This document shows positions 38,387-49,492 of a stretch of DNA of 64,000 bases, one piece after another. Origin of the DNA: Proteiniphilum acetatigenes DSM 18083 (lineage in GTDB: Bacteria > Bacteroidota > Bacteroidia > Bacteroidales > Dysgonomonadaceae); assembly GCF_000380985.1 (NCBI RefSeq), contig NZ_KB905697.1, forward strand, positions 124,001 through 188,000. The letters are read 5' to 3'. The notes beneath the pieces are model-generated. The model worked only from the letters and a program-made list of their open reading frames with translations. It did not search any database and was not told the origin of the DNA. A program made the translations under genes and the position numbers. Each line of letters opens with the position of its first letter. The stretch's first letter is position 1.

Positions 38387-40239
38387 TATTTTTTCTTTTT
38401 AATAGATTGATAATTACTTAGAACTCCAACTAAATCTTTACCTGATATTCTAAAATCTACAGAAGATGAACCTTCATTTGAATCAGATAAGATCTTTTTT
38501 AATTTGCTTAATGGTGCAATTACTTCAGGGTTATTAGATGCACCAGGATATTCACCGACCTGGGCAATTGTATTTCCATAGACTAAACCACCATCAGCGA
38601 AAGCCGGAATTTTACTCATTTGAGCAAAACCGGCTATTACAGCAGCGATACCTGAAGCAATAGCAACCAAGTTTAACGGATATGGCATTTTCGCTCCGGA
38701 AGAAGTAGCACTTGCAATTGCACCAGCCTGTTCTGCTACCACAAGTGACTGAATAGCCGGAATAAGTGTAGCTATACCTCCTAAAATAGTTTGGAAGCCA
38801 CCTAACATTCTGGAAGTAGTATCATCTGAAACACTACCTAAAGTCCCAAATACGTTTGCCATTGAAGAAAATGCAAGTCCGATATTATCAGCACTTGTTA
38901 TACTTTCTTCTTCCATCTTCTTCAGATTGGACTGATAACCCTTGAATCAATCACTCATTCCAGCAATATCACCTTCTATATCGATTGAGGGTTTAACAGA
39001 AAAATCTGTATTTACACCTATATCATCCGGTTTTGAATGTTTATACTGAACTTCAATAGATATTTTTTGATTTCTCAATTCTTCTATTTGTTGATATAAT
39101 TTCCTTTGTTCTTCAGGATCAATAGACAATGATATTTTTTTATTAAGATCAGATATTTGTTTATCAATATAAGCAATAGATCCTTCCGGTATTTCAATTT
39201 CAGGTTTTATTTTATTAGATCCACCAGAACCAGAGGATTTATTAAATTTATTCTCTTCCCTATTAATTGTTCTATTTAATTCATCTAAAGAAGAATTATA
39301 ACCAGATACTTCCTGTGTTAAGTCTTTGTATGCTTTCTTTTCTTCATCAGATGATTTAAGTTTAAAATCATATACTTCTTTAAGAGTAGGATATAATTTA
39401 TTTAAAGCTTCTAATTCTTTTTCTGCTTGGTGTGCACCCTCTGTTTTAACTGTTGTCGTTACAGATCCATAATTTGTTCCTTGTGTGAAAGAAGTAGTTT
39501 CTTTTGATTCTTTCTCTAATCTTTGTCGTTCTCTTTCATAACTATCAAATTCAGGACTTGCACCAGCAAAAGCATTTGGAATTAATTCAATTGCTTCTGG
39601 TGATATTCTTTGATTTGCAGCATCAGATACTAATTTATTTCTTGCATTGGTAGCATCTTTTACTATTATTTCTGTAAGTCTCTTTAATTCCGCTTGTGAT
39701 TGTTTTAAAATATCCATTGCAGAATCTTTCTGTTCTTTAGTAGCATTAGGATCAGATAAGGTTGCCCTCGCACCAGCTATTTGTTCTCTTAATTCAGTAT
39801 TTTTTATTGAAAATCCTAACCTCCTATCATCTAATGTATCTAAAGCTAATTTAAATTCTTCTGCTAACCTTATGGATTCAGATAATCCATTTCAAAAGTT
39901 AGAAAAATCTGCTGTAGCAATAGAGGTAAAGAAAAAATCTAAAGCACCTTGTGTTTTAGCAATAGCCATTTCAAAAGCATCTTGTGTAGTTTCTGTACTT
40001 TTAATAACACCCATTAAAGTTTCATAAGATGTTACTGCTACACCAATACCACCAGCTAATTTAGATAAAGCACCAGCAGCCAGTGAAGATATATTATTTT
40101 GAAAACCCTGAATGGACTTGTTTGTCTGTTCAGTGTCCTTAGTGAACTTTCTAATTTGATTTGTTGAATTACTGATAGTCTTGTCAAATTCCTTACTATC
40201 AGCTTTTATAGTGACTTGTAAATCCCCTTTCTTAGCCAT
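38386..40239 (-). CDS. Tail tape measure protein (TGA-recoded)
   Basis: This 617-aa protein is the tail length ruler. It begins with coiled-coil sequence (SNSTNQIRKFTKDTEQTNK), has long charged helices and a hydrophobic segment near residue 500 (LVAIASGIAAVIAGFAQM), then AFADGGLVYG and PEVIAPLSKL, both typical of tape-measure C-termini. TGA is Trp at 39892 (SNFWNGL) and 38947 (SDWFKGY). At 617 aa it implies a short tail. It follows the frameshifted chaperone pair, as in most long-tailed phages. Confidence 0.9.
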
Positions 40240-40240
40240 A

Positions 40241-40854
40241 TTATTTTAATTGTTTTGCAATTTCCTTGCTTTTGTTTTTTAATCTTTCAATATCATCTTT
40301 GCTGATATAAGTTTCCTTAGTATCTACATCCCAAGCAAACTTTAATATATCAGTGGGTTTTAGTTGTTTTGATGAATTAACTTGTGCTGTTATATAGCTA
40401 ATAAATCTGGTTTGTTCCCAGCTTTCTTTATACTTCCGGTTTATACCTTCAACTATAACAGGGATTTCGTAAAACTCCATTTTATTCAGAAAATAATCTG
40501 GACTGATACCTAATTCTATAACAGCGATCTTATATAGTTCCGTGATGGTTAATTCTTTTTTTTTGAATCATCCGTATCTTCAGATTCTTCACTTTTAAAT
40601 AAGGTTTGTTTGTTCAACTCTTTAACCAATCATTCCCTGAAGGTTGAAAATAATGCAGGATCATCATCACATACATCAATAAACTCATCAAATGATAAGT
40701 TAAATTCATTATTAGCCAGTAACACACAATAGAAAAGAAGATATTCAGAATATAGACCTTCAAACTTGAATGGTTTATCTGTTATTCTCTCATAAATGAA
40801 TAATGCTTTTATCGTGTATTTCAGGGTATATTCTTTATTGTTGATTGTAATCAT
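40241..40854 (-). CDS. Tail assembly chaperone, -1 frameshift product (GT analogue)
   Basis: A run of nine A (40556-40564, minus strand) precedes the stop of the upstream chaperone frame. A -1 slip at A-AAA-AAG moves the ribosome into an open frame that begins KKELTITELYKIAVIELGI and runs to 40241, ending KEIAKQLK. The downstream part is the T half; an internal ATG at 40480 could also give a separate protein. The arrangement, just before the tape measure, is the classic gpG/gpGT one. The fused protein is about 204 aa. Confidence 0.75.
40549..40854 (-). CDS. Tail assembly chaperone, zero-frame product (G analogue, TGA-recoded)
   Basis: This 101-aa protein starts at ATG 40854 (MITINNKEYTLKYTIKALF). 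It has one in-frame TGA (40630-40632, FREWLVKEL) and ends in TAA at 40549-40551, just past the A9 slippery run. It would coat the tape measure during tail assembly. Its size and position fit the family. An upstream TTG would add three residues and is less likely. Confidence 0.8.
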
Positions 40855-40897
40855 AATATTCAAATTAAAAAGAAAGGGAACTTAATCCCTTTCTATA

Positions 40898-41362
40898 TTA
40901 TGCTTGTGTATATTTTGAAAGTTCTCCAGATCCAGCGAACGTTACAGAATAAGTAGCATTATCACCGTCCGGTGCATTAACACTAATATTAGTAATATAT
41001 GCTTTCCCTTTTAAACCTTTACCGTTTGCTCCACCTTTTGGAGTCCATCCGGCAGAAGGAACTACTGTACCATCAGGATTTTCTACAGGTGCTTCTTTTG
41101 CAATATCAAATACTACATCTACTGCTGTCCCAGCTTTCCAAGCTGTGAATAATACTGTAAAATCTTCTTCTGTATAAAGGTTATCAGAACTCATCTCCCA
41201 ATTAAATTTAACTGGTTTTGTTGCTTCTCACTTGCCGTGATCTTTTGAACTGATTGAACTTGTAGTAGACCCTAAAGTTAAACTACAACTGGTTGCATAG
41301 GCTAATGATTTACCATCTTGAAACACCATCAGATCAGTTCCTTTTACTATGTTATTTGCCAT
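40898..41362 (-). CDS. Major tail tube protein (TGA-recoded)
   Basis: This 154-aa tube subunit has SISSKDHGKWEATKPVKFNW near residues 38-57, a hallmark of tail tube proteins in these phages, with TGA (41228-41230) at the conserved Trp. ITNISVNAPDGDNATYSVTF at the end is also typical. Other Trp codons in the gene are TGG. It lies between a tail-completion gene and the chaperones, as expected. Confidence 0.92.
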
Positions 41363-41363
41363 A

Positions 41364-41714
41364 TTAGTTTTGTACGTTAAATATTAAATTTTGAATAAAT
41401 GTATCTTCTATAAAATCTTCAGTATTACTTTCTAACCTGAAATTCCTGTTCTTGGAAATAGCTTTGAATGCTTTCTCTGCTAATTCAGCACTTTCATCAT
41501 ATTTATCCGAAGCTATTACTATTTCTACAGTTGCTCATTTTCTTGATATACCATCTTTTGTATAATCGGGATTATAGCTATTCTTTCTATAAACTATAAA
41601 AGGAAATGTAGTATTAATATCAGCTACCAGTGGATAAATCTTATCATCAACTACATCAGTAACATCTGTATCAGATGACAATAAATTATATATGGTCTTT
41701 CCTATTTGTATCAT
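41364..41714 (-). CDS. Tail completion protein, DUF3168-like (TGA-recoded)
   Basis: This 116-aa protein has NTTFPFIVYRKNSYNPDYTK and, after the TGA, VEIVIASDKYDESAELAEK, the layout of DUF3168 tail-completion proteins. TGA at 41535-41537 is Trp in SRKWATVE. It would cap the tail at the head end. It follows the HK97 gp10-like gene. Confidence 0.82.
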
Positions 41715-41715
41715 A

Positions 41716-42162
41716 TTATTTGTGTTTTAATCTTACTCTTACAATGGATTCTAAAATAATATTATCCATTTCAGTAAATATTTGACTTTCGGTCTGATAT
41801 TGTGCATCCCTAAAGAAATACCGACCTTTGATCTCGCCCCTATTATAACCTTTTCTTGTCTTTCTTATCTTAGTACCCTTTTCAAAGAATTTCAACCTAA
41901 AATCACCCATAATATGAACTGTAGATTGTGTAGCATCCCTATCTATTGATGCTTTTATTCCAGATGCTAAAGATTTTCCCGTTTTAGAAGATCTTTTAGT
42001 AATAGAACCTTTGATAATAGACCTTAGATTTGATTTAGTCTGATTGATAAGAATAGCAGAACCTTTTCTTAATGCTTGCCTATAGACATTCTTCTGTTCC
42101 TTGCTGGTTAAATCGGCAAACAAACCAAGTACCTGCTTATCGTCTACGGTTATGTTATTCAT
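41716..42162 (-). CDS. HK97 gp10-like neck protein
   Basis: This 148-aa basic protein has ALRKGSAILINQTKSNLRS and HIMGDFRLKFFEKGTKIRKT, as in the HK97 gp10 family (head-tail joining). The ATG overlaps the end of the head closure gene by 8 bp. It contains no Trp and no TGA and ends in TAA. Confidence 0.85.
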   Translation of the reverse strand: MNNITVDDKQVLGLFADLTSKEQKNVYRQALRKGSAILINQTKSNLRSIIKGSITKRSSKTGKSLASGIKASIDRDATQSTVHIMGDFRLKFFEKGTKIRKTRKGYNRGEIKGRYFFRDAQYQTESQIFTEMDNIILESIVRVRLKHK

Positions 42163-42472
42163 TGATTAAACTTGCTATAATAGTTTTGTGATTCTTTTGT
42201 CTATCTGGAACTATCGATTCAATCCTATATAGTTTATCATTCCATCTGATCCTGTCAAATTCGTTTACATTATGGTAAAACCTGATTCCAAATTCAACCG
42301 TATAGTTATTTACTATCTCATTATTTTCTACAGTCCGTGATCCTGTGCTTTGATATACAGATGATCTTGTGGTTATATAGTCTCTTCAAATAGTAGTAGT
42401 TGCTCCTGAATCGGATTTTGTAACAGTAGACCGTACTATAGTTATTGTCTCGTTAAGTTTTCCAGCTATCAT
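42155..42472 (-). CDS. Head closure / head-tail adaptor protein (TGA-recoded)
   Basis: This 105-aa protein begins MIAGKLNETITIVRSTVTKS, as in SPP1 gp16-like closure proteins. The conserved 'TTxW' position is a TGA (42386-42388, TTTIWRDY). The rest has FDRIRWNDKLYRIESIVPD with a TGG Trp, typical of the C-terminal beta barrel. Order in the cluster fits. Confidence 0.85.
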
Positions 42473-42474
42473 AT

Positions 42475-42771
42475 TTAATTATAATTTTTATGGATTGATA
42501 CTAATAGTTCTAATGTATATGGTATTTTACTAACTGAAGAATAAGCTACAGGTTCTCTGTTAAGATACCAGTTCCCGATAAGCAGCAGCATAGAATGTTT
42601 AATAGCAGGTGGAAGATTGCCACCCACTATTAAATCATCTATATTTTGATTGATTGAATGTTCAACTGCTTCTTTGGCAACTAAAATTAAAGATTCTATA
42701 TAATTATCATCTGTAGTAAATTCTTGATCTATGTTAAGATGTTGTTTTACTTCAGAAATTGATAGATACAT
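42475..42771 (-). CDS. Head-tail connector, gp6-like
   Basis: This 98-aa helical protein starts MYLSISEVKQHLNIDQEF and has VAKEAVEHSINQNI and HSMLLLIGNWYLNREP, the pattern of HK97 gp6-type connectors. It would sit under the portal. It has one TGG Trp and a TAA stop, and no TGA. Confidence 0.87.
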   Translation of the reverse strand: MYLSISEVKQHLNIDQEFTTDDNYIESLILVAKEAVEHSINQNIDDLIVGGNLPPAIKHSMLLLIGNWYLNREPVAYSSVSKIPYTLELLVSIHKNYN

Positions 42772-42773
42772 AA

Positions 42774-43913
42774 TTAAGCCAATATTTTAGCTACAAACGA
42801 ATTTCTTTTCTTTACAGCATCAAAGTAAGCGTTAACTACTAATCTTACTTTTCCGTCTTTTGCAACAGTATAAGGATCGACAGTAATATCTAACCCTCCT
42901 CATTGTGCTATGACAAGATCAGAAAAATCACCAGCAATTACACCTTTACTTACAGCAGCAGTTGTTACAAATGCAGGATAACCATCTACTTCATTATCTT
43001 GATATGCTGCTCTACCGGTAATCATTTCAATTCCTTTGAAAGCAGATTTTGCTTTAGGGGACAAGATGTATTTTTTGTTTTGTACATTCTTTTCGTCCAA
43101 TGCTTCATCTAATCCATTTACTAATTCTTCATCAGCAGGATCTGTTTCAGGTGTCACACCTACAAACATACCAGCGGGTTGTGTGTCAGAACCGGCAACA
43201 GAACCAAGAATAGTAGATTCCAATTTTACGGCAATAGCTTTAGCAATATCATCTCTTAATACAGCTTCAGCATCAGCCGATTCTTGAATAAGGAATTGTT
43301 TAGATACATCTACATAAGCCGTTAATCTTTTAGGTTTAAGGATAACTTCAGCTAACGATCCAGCACCATCAGCAGCAGAAGCAGTTTCACCAGCCCAAGC
43401 TACATTAGTTCCTGAATAAGTGGGGATTCCAACATTACCGGCTAAACCACCCATATAAGTAGCACCGGCATTTACCAGAACCAAGTTAGATTTTAATGCT
43501 GTAACAAGATCAACAGTATTTTTTTCAATTCCAGCACCGGAAGCAGCAGTAATATCTGCTCTTAATTCCATAGGAATAACTACATCCCCGTTTACTGGTT
43601 GTCCTGCTTTTCTTAATTCTTCCTTACCAAGATTTATAACTTCTTCTACAGCCTCATCTTGATTTCTTTTATTAACTACGTTGTTAATAGTTTTAATTAA
43701 TGAAAATTTTTCCATAATTGTTTGTTTTGTTTCTTTATTAAGTTGATTAATTGTGTCATTTAGATTTCTCAATTCATCTGTTAGTGTTTTAAAATCTGTA
43801 TCTTCTTTTTCGGTTAATTTCCTTTGTTCTTTTTCAGCAGAATTAATAAGATTATTAAGTTTTTCCTGCACTTGATTTCGCTGATCTATAACCTGTAATA
43901 AAGATTGTTCCAT
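42774..43913 (-). CDS. HK97-fold major capsid protein (TGA-recoded)
   Basis: This 379-aa protein has an N-terminal coiled-coil scaffold arm of about 85 residues, to be removed by the protease, then the capsid fold (NVGIPTYSGTNVAWAGETAS, LKPKRLTAYVDVSKQFLIQE). The C-terminal motif AQWGGLDITVDPYT uses TGA (42900-42902) for the Trp that is fixed in homologues. An earlier Trp is TGG. The ATG overlaps the protease stop. Without recoding the last 42 residues are lost. Confidence 0.95.
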
Positions 43914-44491
43914 TATTGTATTTGATTTCTAAGGTTAATAAAATAATTATCTAACTCTTTTTTAAGTGCTAATTCTTTAGATTCTTCAATTGCTTTTAAT
44001 GATCTTTGAGCTACAGTAGTCTCATCATAAGCAGGATTAAATACAGGACTAACATCAAACAATAGATTAAACTGTTTAATTGTCCTTAAATACATTCCAT
44101 CATCTAATGGTTTTCATTCATCATCCTGAACTGTAAAAGCAAATGAACTTCCGGTAATATCTTCTCTCCTTAGATATTCTAATAGTTCATCTCCTAATGC
44201 AGTTTTAGGTGCTTCAAATAAGTATCTTAATCCTATATCATCAACAGCTAAAACTAAAGATCCTTTACCGTATTTACTTCTACCTAAAACACCTCTATCT
44301 TCATTGTGATCTAAGTAGCAAAAAACATCTGATCTTTCTATTACACCTGTTAATGAATGAGGTTCTATAGTTTCTATAAAACCCCCTAAATCTTTAGAAT
44401 AGGTATTTCACAAAATCGCATAACCTTCAACTAATCTACTATCAGTTGATACACTAATATCAGATGTTATACTTCTCTTTTCTTTATTCAT
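43913..44491 (-). CDS. HK97-family prohead protease (TGA-recoded)
   Basis: This 192-aa serine protease has VEGYAILW at the start, the catalytic His in FCYLDHNEDRGVLGR and Ser in DITGSSFAFTVQDDEW, then LLFDVSPVFNPAY. TGA codons (44408-44410 and 44114-44116) are Trp in GYAILW and DDEWKPL; the second is a usual Trp site. It trims the capsid arm. It overlaps the portal gene by 8 bp and the capsid start by one base. Confidence 0.93.
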
Positions 44492-45689
44492 TTGTTTTTA
44501 GATTAATAATATTATCTACCGTACTTGTATTTACTTGAATAAAGTTGTTATCTCCGTTTTCCAGTTTTGGTAGATTTAATTCTTTTCTGATCTCATTGAT
44601 TGTTATTGCTCCAACATTAAATAGTTTATTGTAATATTCAGCTAAACTGTTTTTATCAACTCTCAATAAACTTGTTTCATTAAATTGAATATCATACTTC
44701 ATTCTTTCAGATGGCAACAATAATTTACGCTCTAATTCCAGTTCTAAGTTCTCTAATAGTGGTGATAAGGTATCAGTTAAGAAAGCTAATTGTGTAGCTT
44801 CAACAGTTGAATAATTAGCTTTAGTAAGATCAAATACTTTAATAGGCGATACTCCAAAGAATCTACAAATATCAACTACATTGAATTGCCTTGTTTCTAA
44901 TAATTGTGCATCCGCTGGATTAATAGTTATCGGTTGAAAATCCATATTACCCTCTAATACCGCTATTCCATTAGGTGTACCAGTAATCGGGTCAAATGTA
45001 TCTTGCCAGCTATTCTTTATATCCTTTTTCTGTTTATCAGTTAAGGCTGTATCTACTTTTAATATTCCAGATAGATTAGCACCATTTTTAAAAAATCCTG
45101 AAGCGTGTTTTTCAGAATTAGCTGATAATGAAATAGTATTAGCAGCGTGTTTAAGTACTGATATGCCATTTACACCATCAGTAGAATAATTTAAGAAATG
45201 TAATATATTATATGAATTAATTGGTTTATCATCTATATAATACTTTCCTGATTTTATTGTAACATCATCATTATCTATTAATTCTAACTTAATAGGTAAT
45301 TGTGTGTTCTTATCTCTTATTATCTTGACAAAAGCATTACCTTTTAATAATATTAAAGCAATTATCACTTTAAAAAAGGTATATCTTGTCATATACTCAT
45401 TAGGTTCTGTTCCTAATAATATTGCAACTTGATGATCCCTGTTCTTAGTTCTAAATCCTTCTTCATCTACAGAATATAATTCTATAGGTAATTGTGCTAC
45501 TGAAGAACTGATTACTTCTACACACCTATATACTGTACTTAATTTTAGTGCCTGATTCCCGTTGTTATTAGAGCCTAAATAATTTAATGATACAGTAGCG
45601 GTATCATAGTTCCTTGTTTCCGGTACTTCAGGTATTTGTTTATCTTCTTCAGGTTTATAAGACCTGAAAAAATCTCTTCATTTACTCAT
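44484..45689 (-). CDS. HK97-family portal protein (TGA-recoded)
   Basis: This 401-aa portal has STVYRCVEVISSSVAQLPIE, then GNAFVKIIRDKNTQLP, NFVVDI-type loop in RQFNVVDICRFFGVSPIKVF, and YSTVEATQLAFLTDTLSPLL, all family features. TGA at 45678-45680 is codon 4 (MSKWRDF). Under the standard code only three residues would be made from this start. The ATG lies one base from the terminase stop. It forms the DNA entry vertex. Confidence 0.94.
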
Positions 45690-45690
45690 T

Positions 45691-47331
45691 TTAAATTGTG
45701 TTTGAATATTTTGGTATTGTTAAATAACCACCTAAAGCCATTAATATAGATATTACACCATCTATCTTTTTACTATCTAAATACTTTACTGGTTTAAGAT
45801 TTCCGTTATGATCGGATTTAATGGTAACATTGCTAAAGCAAAATCTGGTTATTTCATTATTATCAATTGTACACTTCTTTGACAATATTAATCTTTCCAA
45901 TTCTTTAGTAGGTCTATTGAAATTGGCTATATTTTGTGCATAAGGTTCTAATGGTAGTCCTTTAGCTGTACAATCTATTGCCCACTGTGTAGAATTGTAT
46001 GGATCATAAAATATCTTTTGAATATTAAGTGTTTTTTTAATACTCATAATATCATTAGTTATATAGTCATAATCCGTTACATTCCCCGGTGTTATGGTTA
46101 AACAGCCTAATCTTTTCCAGAGTTTATATGTCTCTTTAAGTGATTTTTCTACTAATGCCGATTCTGGTAAATAATAATGTACCTTTAATAATAATTTATC
46201 CTCTTGTGGTATTAAGATAGATAAGGCTGTAAGGTCTGAAGTTGCCCCTAAGTCAACACCCAAATAACAAGAATGATTTTTATAATCATCTATGTTTATT
46301 GATTCAGTAGCTTCTATTATGTAAAAATCCGGTATCCATACTTCTGAAGAATCACACCAGATATTAAGGTTCTTTGTTTTTACGCCTACCTCTTCAGACG
46401 GATTATTCTTTGCTTTTTGAATCTGTTCTTTAAGGAATTTTCTCGATACGGTAATATCTAATGATGGATTTGCTTTAATCCAGTTATTTTCATTATCCCA
46501 TTCGTCATTTTCATCTAATTCATAGATTGAAATAAAGAATGAATCATCTTCTTTTAGTTTATTCAGAATTTCTACACCTACTTCACGTAATTTGTAACAG
46601 GGATAAGACTTATTAAAACCGGATGTTGTTATAACTACCAATAACGGGTTATCCCTCATACCTTGTGATGAAGCTATAAGATCCTTCATTTTATTGTCTG
46701 GTGCTTCGTGGAACTCATCTATCAGTCCAAAAGAGCAGTTATATCCGTCACCGGTTTTAGATTCACTGGATAATACCTTTAACTTTGAATTAGTTAGATT
46801 TAATAGTATTGAATCTCTATATACTTTAAGGTTTTTAGATTTAGGATCAATTTGTTTTGTAAGAGTATCACATATTTTAAAATCAACCTCTTTAGCCTGT
46901 TCTCTCGAATTTGCCAATAATAAAACTTCCGCTGCTGGTTCTCCGTCCGCTATTAAAAAATACAAACTAAGCGCACCCGCCCAAAAACTCTTTCCGTTCT
47001 TTCTTGCTACTTGTATGTAAGCATTGGTAAACCTTCTCCTATTATCTTTAGTCCAATAAAAGCCAATTAAATTAGCAGTAATAAAACTTTGTCACGATAA
47101 TAATACAAATGGTTTTCCATTATGTGATCCGGTATAATGTTTGAATATCTGAATAAATTCAATAGCTTCATCTACTTTTTGATAATCAAAATAAAATCTA
47201 TCATCATTAAGATCATCTAAAAATCTTTGTGCTGCTAACTTTATTAATTTACCAGCTACTATTTTACCACTAATAACATCAACAGCATAATTATAATAAT
47301 CTTTTCCGTTTATACTGTTAATAATACTCAT
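45691..47331 (-). CDS. Terminase large subunit (TGA-recoded)
   Basis: This 546-aa motor-nuclease has the adenine-binding motif KPFVLLSWQSFI with TGA (47092-47094) as the conserved Trp, Walker A as VARKNGKSFWAG, Walker B in FGLIDEFHE, and the nuclease motif YLGVDLGATSDLTALS. All eight other Trp codons are TGG. The length is that of Terminase_1 members once the TGA is read through. The ATG overlaps the end of the small-subunit gene. Confidence 0.96.
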
Positions 47332-47699
47332 TATCTTGTTTCCTTTTTACCTTTAATAAATTCCTCTAATGGTGAATCTTCTGAATCTTTTGTTTTTGCT
47401 TTTACCGATGTTCTGGATTTTAGTGTTAATCCAAATTCTTTAAGTATAGATAAGCATTGTATTTGAGCATCTTTGATAATTTTAATTCGTGGGTTTGGAT
47501 TTAAGTTACCCTGTACATTAGTGATAACCATATCTTCATCTTTCAAAATATCAGATTGTCTTATAAATACGTCATAGTTATATTCTAACATACTTAGCGC
47601 ACCGGAATCTATACCTTCCAATCCCTGTACTTGTTCTAAAACGCTTTTCATAAAGTCTCTGGTACGGTGTGTTAGACCTTTACTCATTGTATATTCCAT
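47331..47699 (-). CDS. Terminase small subunit (P27 family)
   Basis: This 122-aa protein has VITNVQGNLNPNPRIKIIKD and LKEFGLTLKSRTSVK, the P27 small terminase pattern that selects phage DNA for packaging. It starts the late minus-strand operon. It has no Trp. A second in-frame ATG four codons later is also possible as a start. Confidence 0.87.
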   Translation of the reverse strand: MEYTMSKGLTHRTRDFMKSVLEQVQGLEGIDSGALSMLEYNYDVFIRQSDILKDEDMVITNVQGNLNPNPRIKIIKDAQIQCLSILKEFGLTLKSRTSVKAKTKDSEDSPLEEFIKGKKETR

Positions 47700-48035
47700 T
47701 TCCCTTTAAATATTTGTATTTTGTGTTTTTATATTTTGATTATCTGGTTTAATAGTGTCTCTGGTGTGTTATATAAAGATTATCAATAGTTTATACTTTT
47801 AATTTCAGCGATTCACTATCTTTGTATTATCAAATTAAGCAATGATTTTTTATCATCAAAAACACACCTAAAGTATTATAACTGTATTATTTTCCAGTAA
47901 ATCATTTAAAACGTGTTTCTATATATTTGATTGAATTTCTACAATTATTATCCTCTCTACGATAGAGCCAGTGATAATGTACGTACACTAAATAATGAAT
48001 TGTGTGGTAACTATAACTATTTAAAATTATAATCT
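47700..48035. promoter_or_regulatory. Divergent control region between late and early genes
   Basis: This 336-bp gene-free region separates the minus-strand late operon from the plus-strand early operon. Plus-strand elements TATCTTTG (47817-47824) and TATATTTG (47922-47929) fit TAnnTTTG. I did not find a clear late promoter on the minus strand. A palindrome at 47978-47987 lies just before the first early gene. Confidence 0.55.
47978..47987. promoter_or_regulatory. Candidate operator (palindrome)
   Basis: TGTACGTACA is a perfect 10-bp palindrome about 50 bp before the ribbon-helix-helix gene. It is a plausible binding site for that protein or another phage regulator; no second copy was found by eye. 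Confidence 0.35.
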
Positions 48036-48179
48036 ATGGAACAACTAAGAGACAAAAGGTGAGGAATGAGACTAAATGCAGATGAATGACAAATGTTAGA
48101 AGACCTATCCAAGAAATACAAAAAAGATAAAAGTGTAATAGTAAGAACATTAATATATGACCTATGAAAAAAGATTTAA
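48036..48179 (+). CDS. Small ribbon-helix-helix-type protein (TGA-recoded)
   Basis: This 47-aa protein reads MEQLRDKRWGMRLNADEW then MLEDLSKKYKKDKSVIVRTL, which fits a ribbon-helix-helix DNA-binding fold (strand, then two helices). TGA stands at codons 9, 18 and 44. Under the standard code only eight residues would be made. The third TGA overlaps the ATG of the next gene (ATGA), and the true end is TAA four codons later. It probably regulates early or late transcription. Confidence 0.72.
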
Positions 48180-48631
48180 CTAAAGAAATAGCTTTACAAT
48201 ACATCTATGATTATGGAGTAGATAAAGCAGCAGAGTTATTAAAAATAACAAGAATAGAATTAAATAAAGTTATATCAGATAAAGTAACTGAAGATTGAAA
48301 TAAACCCTGTTTAAATAGAAATGCAAAAGTAGAATATCTCAATCCAGTAATATCGGATTTTGTAGAAAAGAATTATAACAAATTACACGCTGAATATGTA
48401 AAGAATCTAACTACAGATATATTCTATCAGAATGATGAAGATATATTTCATAATGCACTTATAAAAGTCTGTTCTGATCTCTCTAATCCGACCGAAGAAA
48501 CAATATTAAAGCTATTTGATAAAACCTTTAAAACAATCAAATGAAGAAATAGTAAAGAAAATAGCGAAATGAGAAAGAAGGAGAAAAATATTAAATATGA
48601 TAATCAGGATGGAGAAAAAGAAGATGAATAA
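48164..48631 (+). CDS. HTH-like early protein (TGA-recoded)
   Basis: This 155-aa protein has an N-terminal helix-turn-helix-like segment (YDYGVDKAAELLKITRIEL), a helical middle, and a charged C-terminal tail. TGA codons at 48296 (TEDWNKP) and 48542 (TIKWRNS) are read as Trp. Short helices such as IFHNALIKVCSDL recall sigma-like factors, but I cannot assign it. It overlaps both neighbours, so the early genes form one operon. Confidence 0.6.
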
Positions 48632-49190
48632 TTCAGGAATTTATGTATTTGAGACAAAATACCATTTTTATATAGGATGTAGCAAACAATTAGATAAAAG
48701 AGAAGAAAGACATTGGTATGAACTTATTAACCTTATACATCGTAATGATTATATGCAGAATGTATATAATGCCGGATATGACTTTGATTTTAGAGTTTTA
48801 GAATATTGTCTTGAATCGGAATTAGAGATTAAAGAAAAAGAATGGTTTAATAAATACTCTAATGAGAATAAACACAAGAAAGCATTAAATTTAAAAGAAT
48901 GTGGTAAACGTCCAATTCATTCTTATGATACGAAGGTAAAGATAAGTAAAAAGAAAGCTAAAAAAGAATATAATTTTAATCAAAGATATACAGTATATGA
49001 CTATAATACAGAAGAATTACTATTCATTGGTAATCTATTAGAAGTAAGTAAATACTTAAATTTACACTTAAGAGAAATATTAGAAATAAACAAAATATGA
49101 TCCGATAAACTTAACACTCATATATTTATAATAGAAGAATTAGAATTTATTCCATTAGATGAACAAATTGATTTTACCGATTTACTATAA
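48624..49190 (+). CDS. GIY-YIG endonuclease (TGA-recoded)
   Basis: This 188-aa protein has the GIY-YIG pair in SGIYVFETKYHFYIGCSK, then a conserved-type Arg and a Glu-rich helix, and a C-terminal repeat-like DNA-binding region (YTVYDYNTEELLFIGNLLEV). It resembles homing endonucleases. TGA at 49098-49100 is Trp in NKIWSDK; the stop is TAA at 49188. ATG 48624 was preferred over an earlier ATG at 48609 because it overlaps the previous gene only slightly and has a GGAG upstream. Confidence 0.8.
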
Positions 49191-49195
49191 CACTT

Positions 49196-49492
49196 ATGCC
49201 AACAATAAATAAACCAACTAAAAAGAAAAATACTCCAACAGTTAACGAACAAATAAGAAGAAGTATTTATGATACTAAAAAATGACGAGATCTCCGAAAA
49301 GCTAAACTAATGCAGAATCCACTTTGTGAAAAGTGTTTTGAAAATGGTATAATTACAGCAGCCTGCGATATTCACCACATCATCTCTTTTGTTGATATTA
49401 CAGATAATCTAAGAAGATTAGAGATAGCCTATGATTTTAATAACCTACAATCACTTTGCAAGAAATGTCACCAGAAAATACACAATCAATAA
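49196..49492 (+). CDS. HNH endonuclease (TGA-recoded)
   Basis: This 98-aa protein has YDTKKWRDLRKAKLMQNPLC, then EKCFENG, DIHHIISF and LCKKCHQKIH. This is the phage HNH nuclease with two CxxC zinc pairs. The Trp of KKWRDLR is nearly invariant in the family and is a TGA here (49283-49285). Such nucleases help terminase cut DNA during packaging. It ends in TAA and overlaps the next gene. Confidence 0.92.

Noticed and set aside
29348-48631. The broken reading frames as signs of a decayed prophage
   Set aside because: All interruptions are TGA, never TAA or TAG, and there are no frameshifts apart from the expected tail-chaperone one. Conserved Trp sites match. Decay would give mixed stops and indels.
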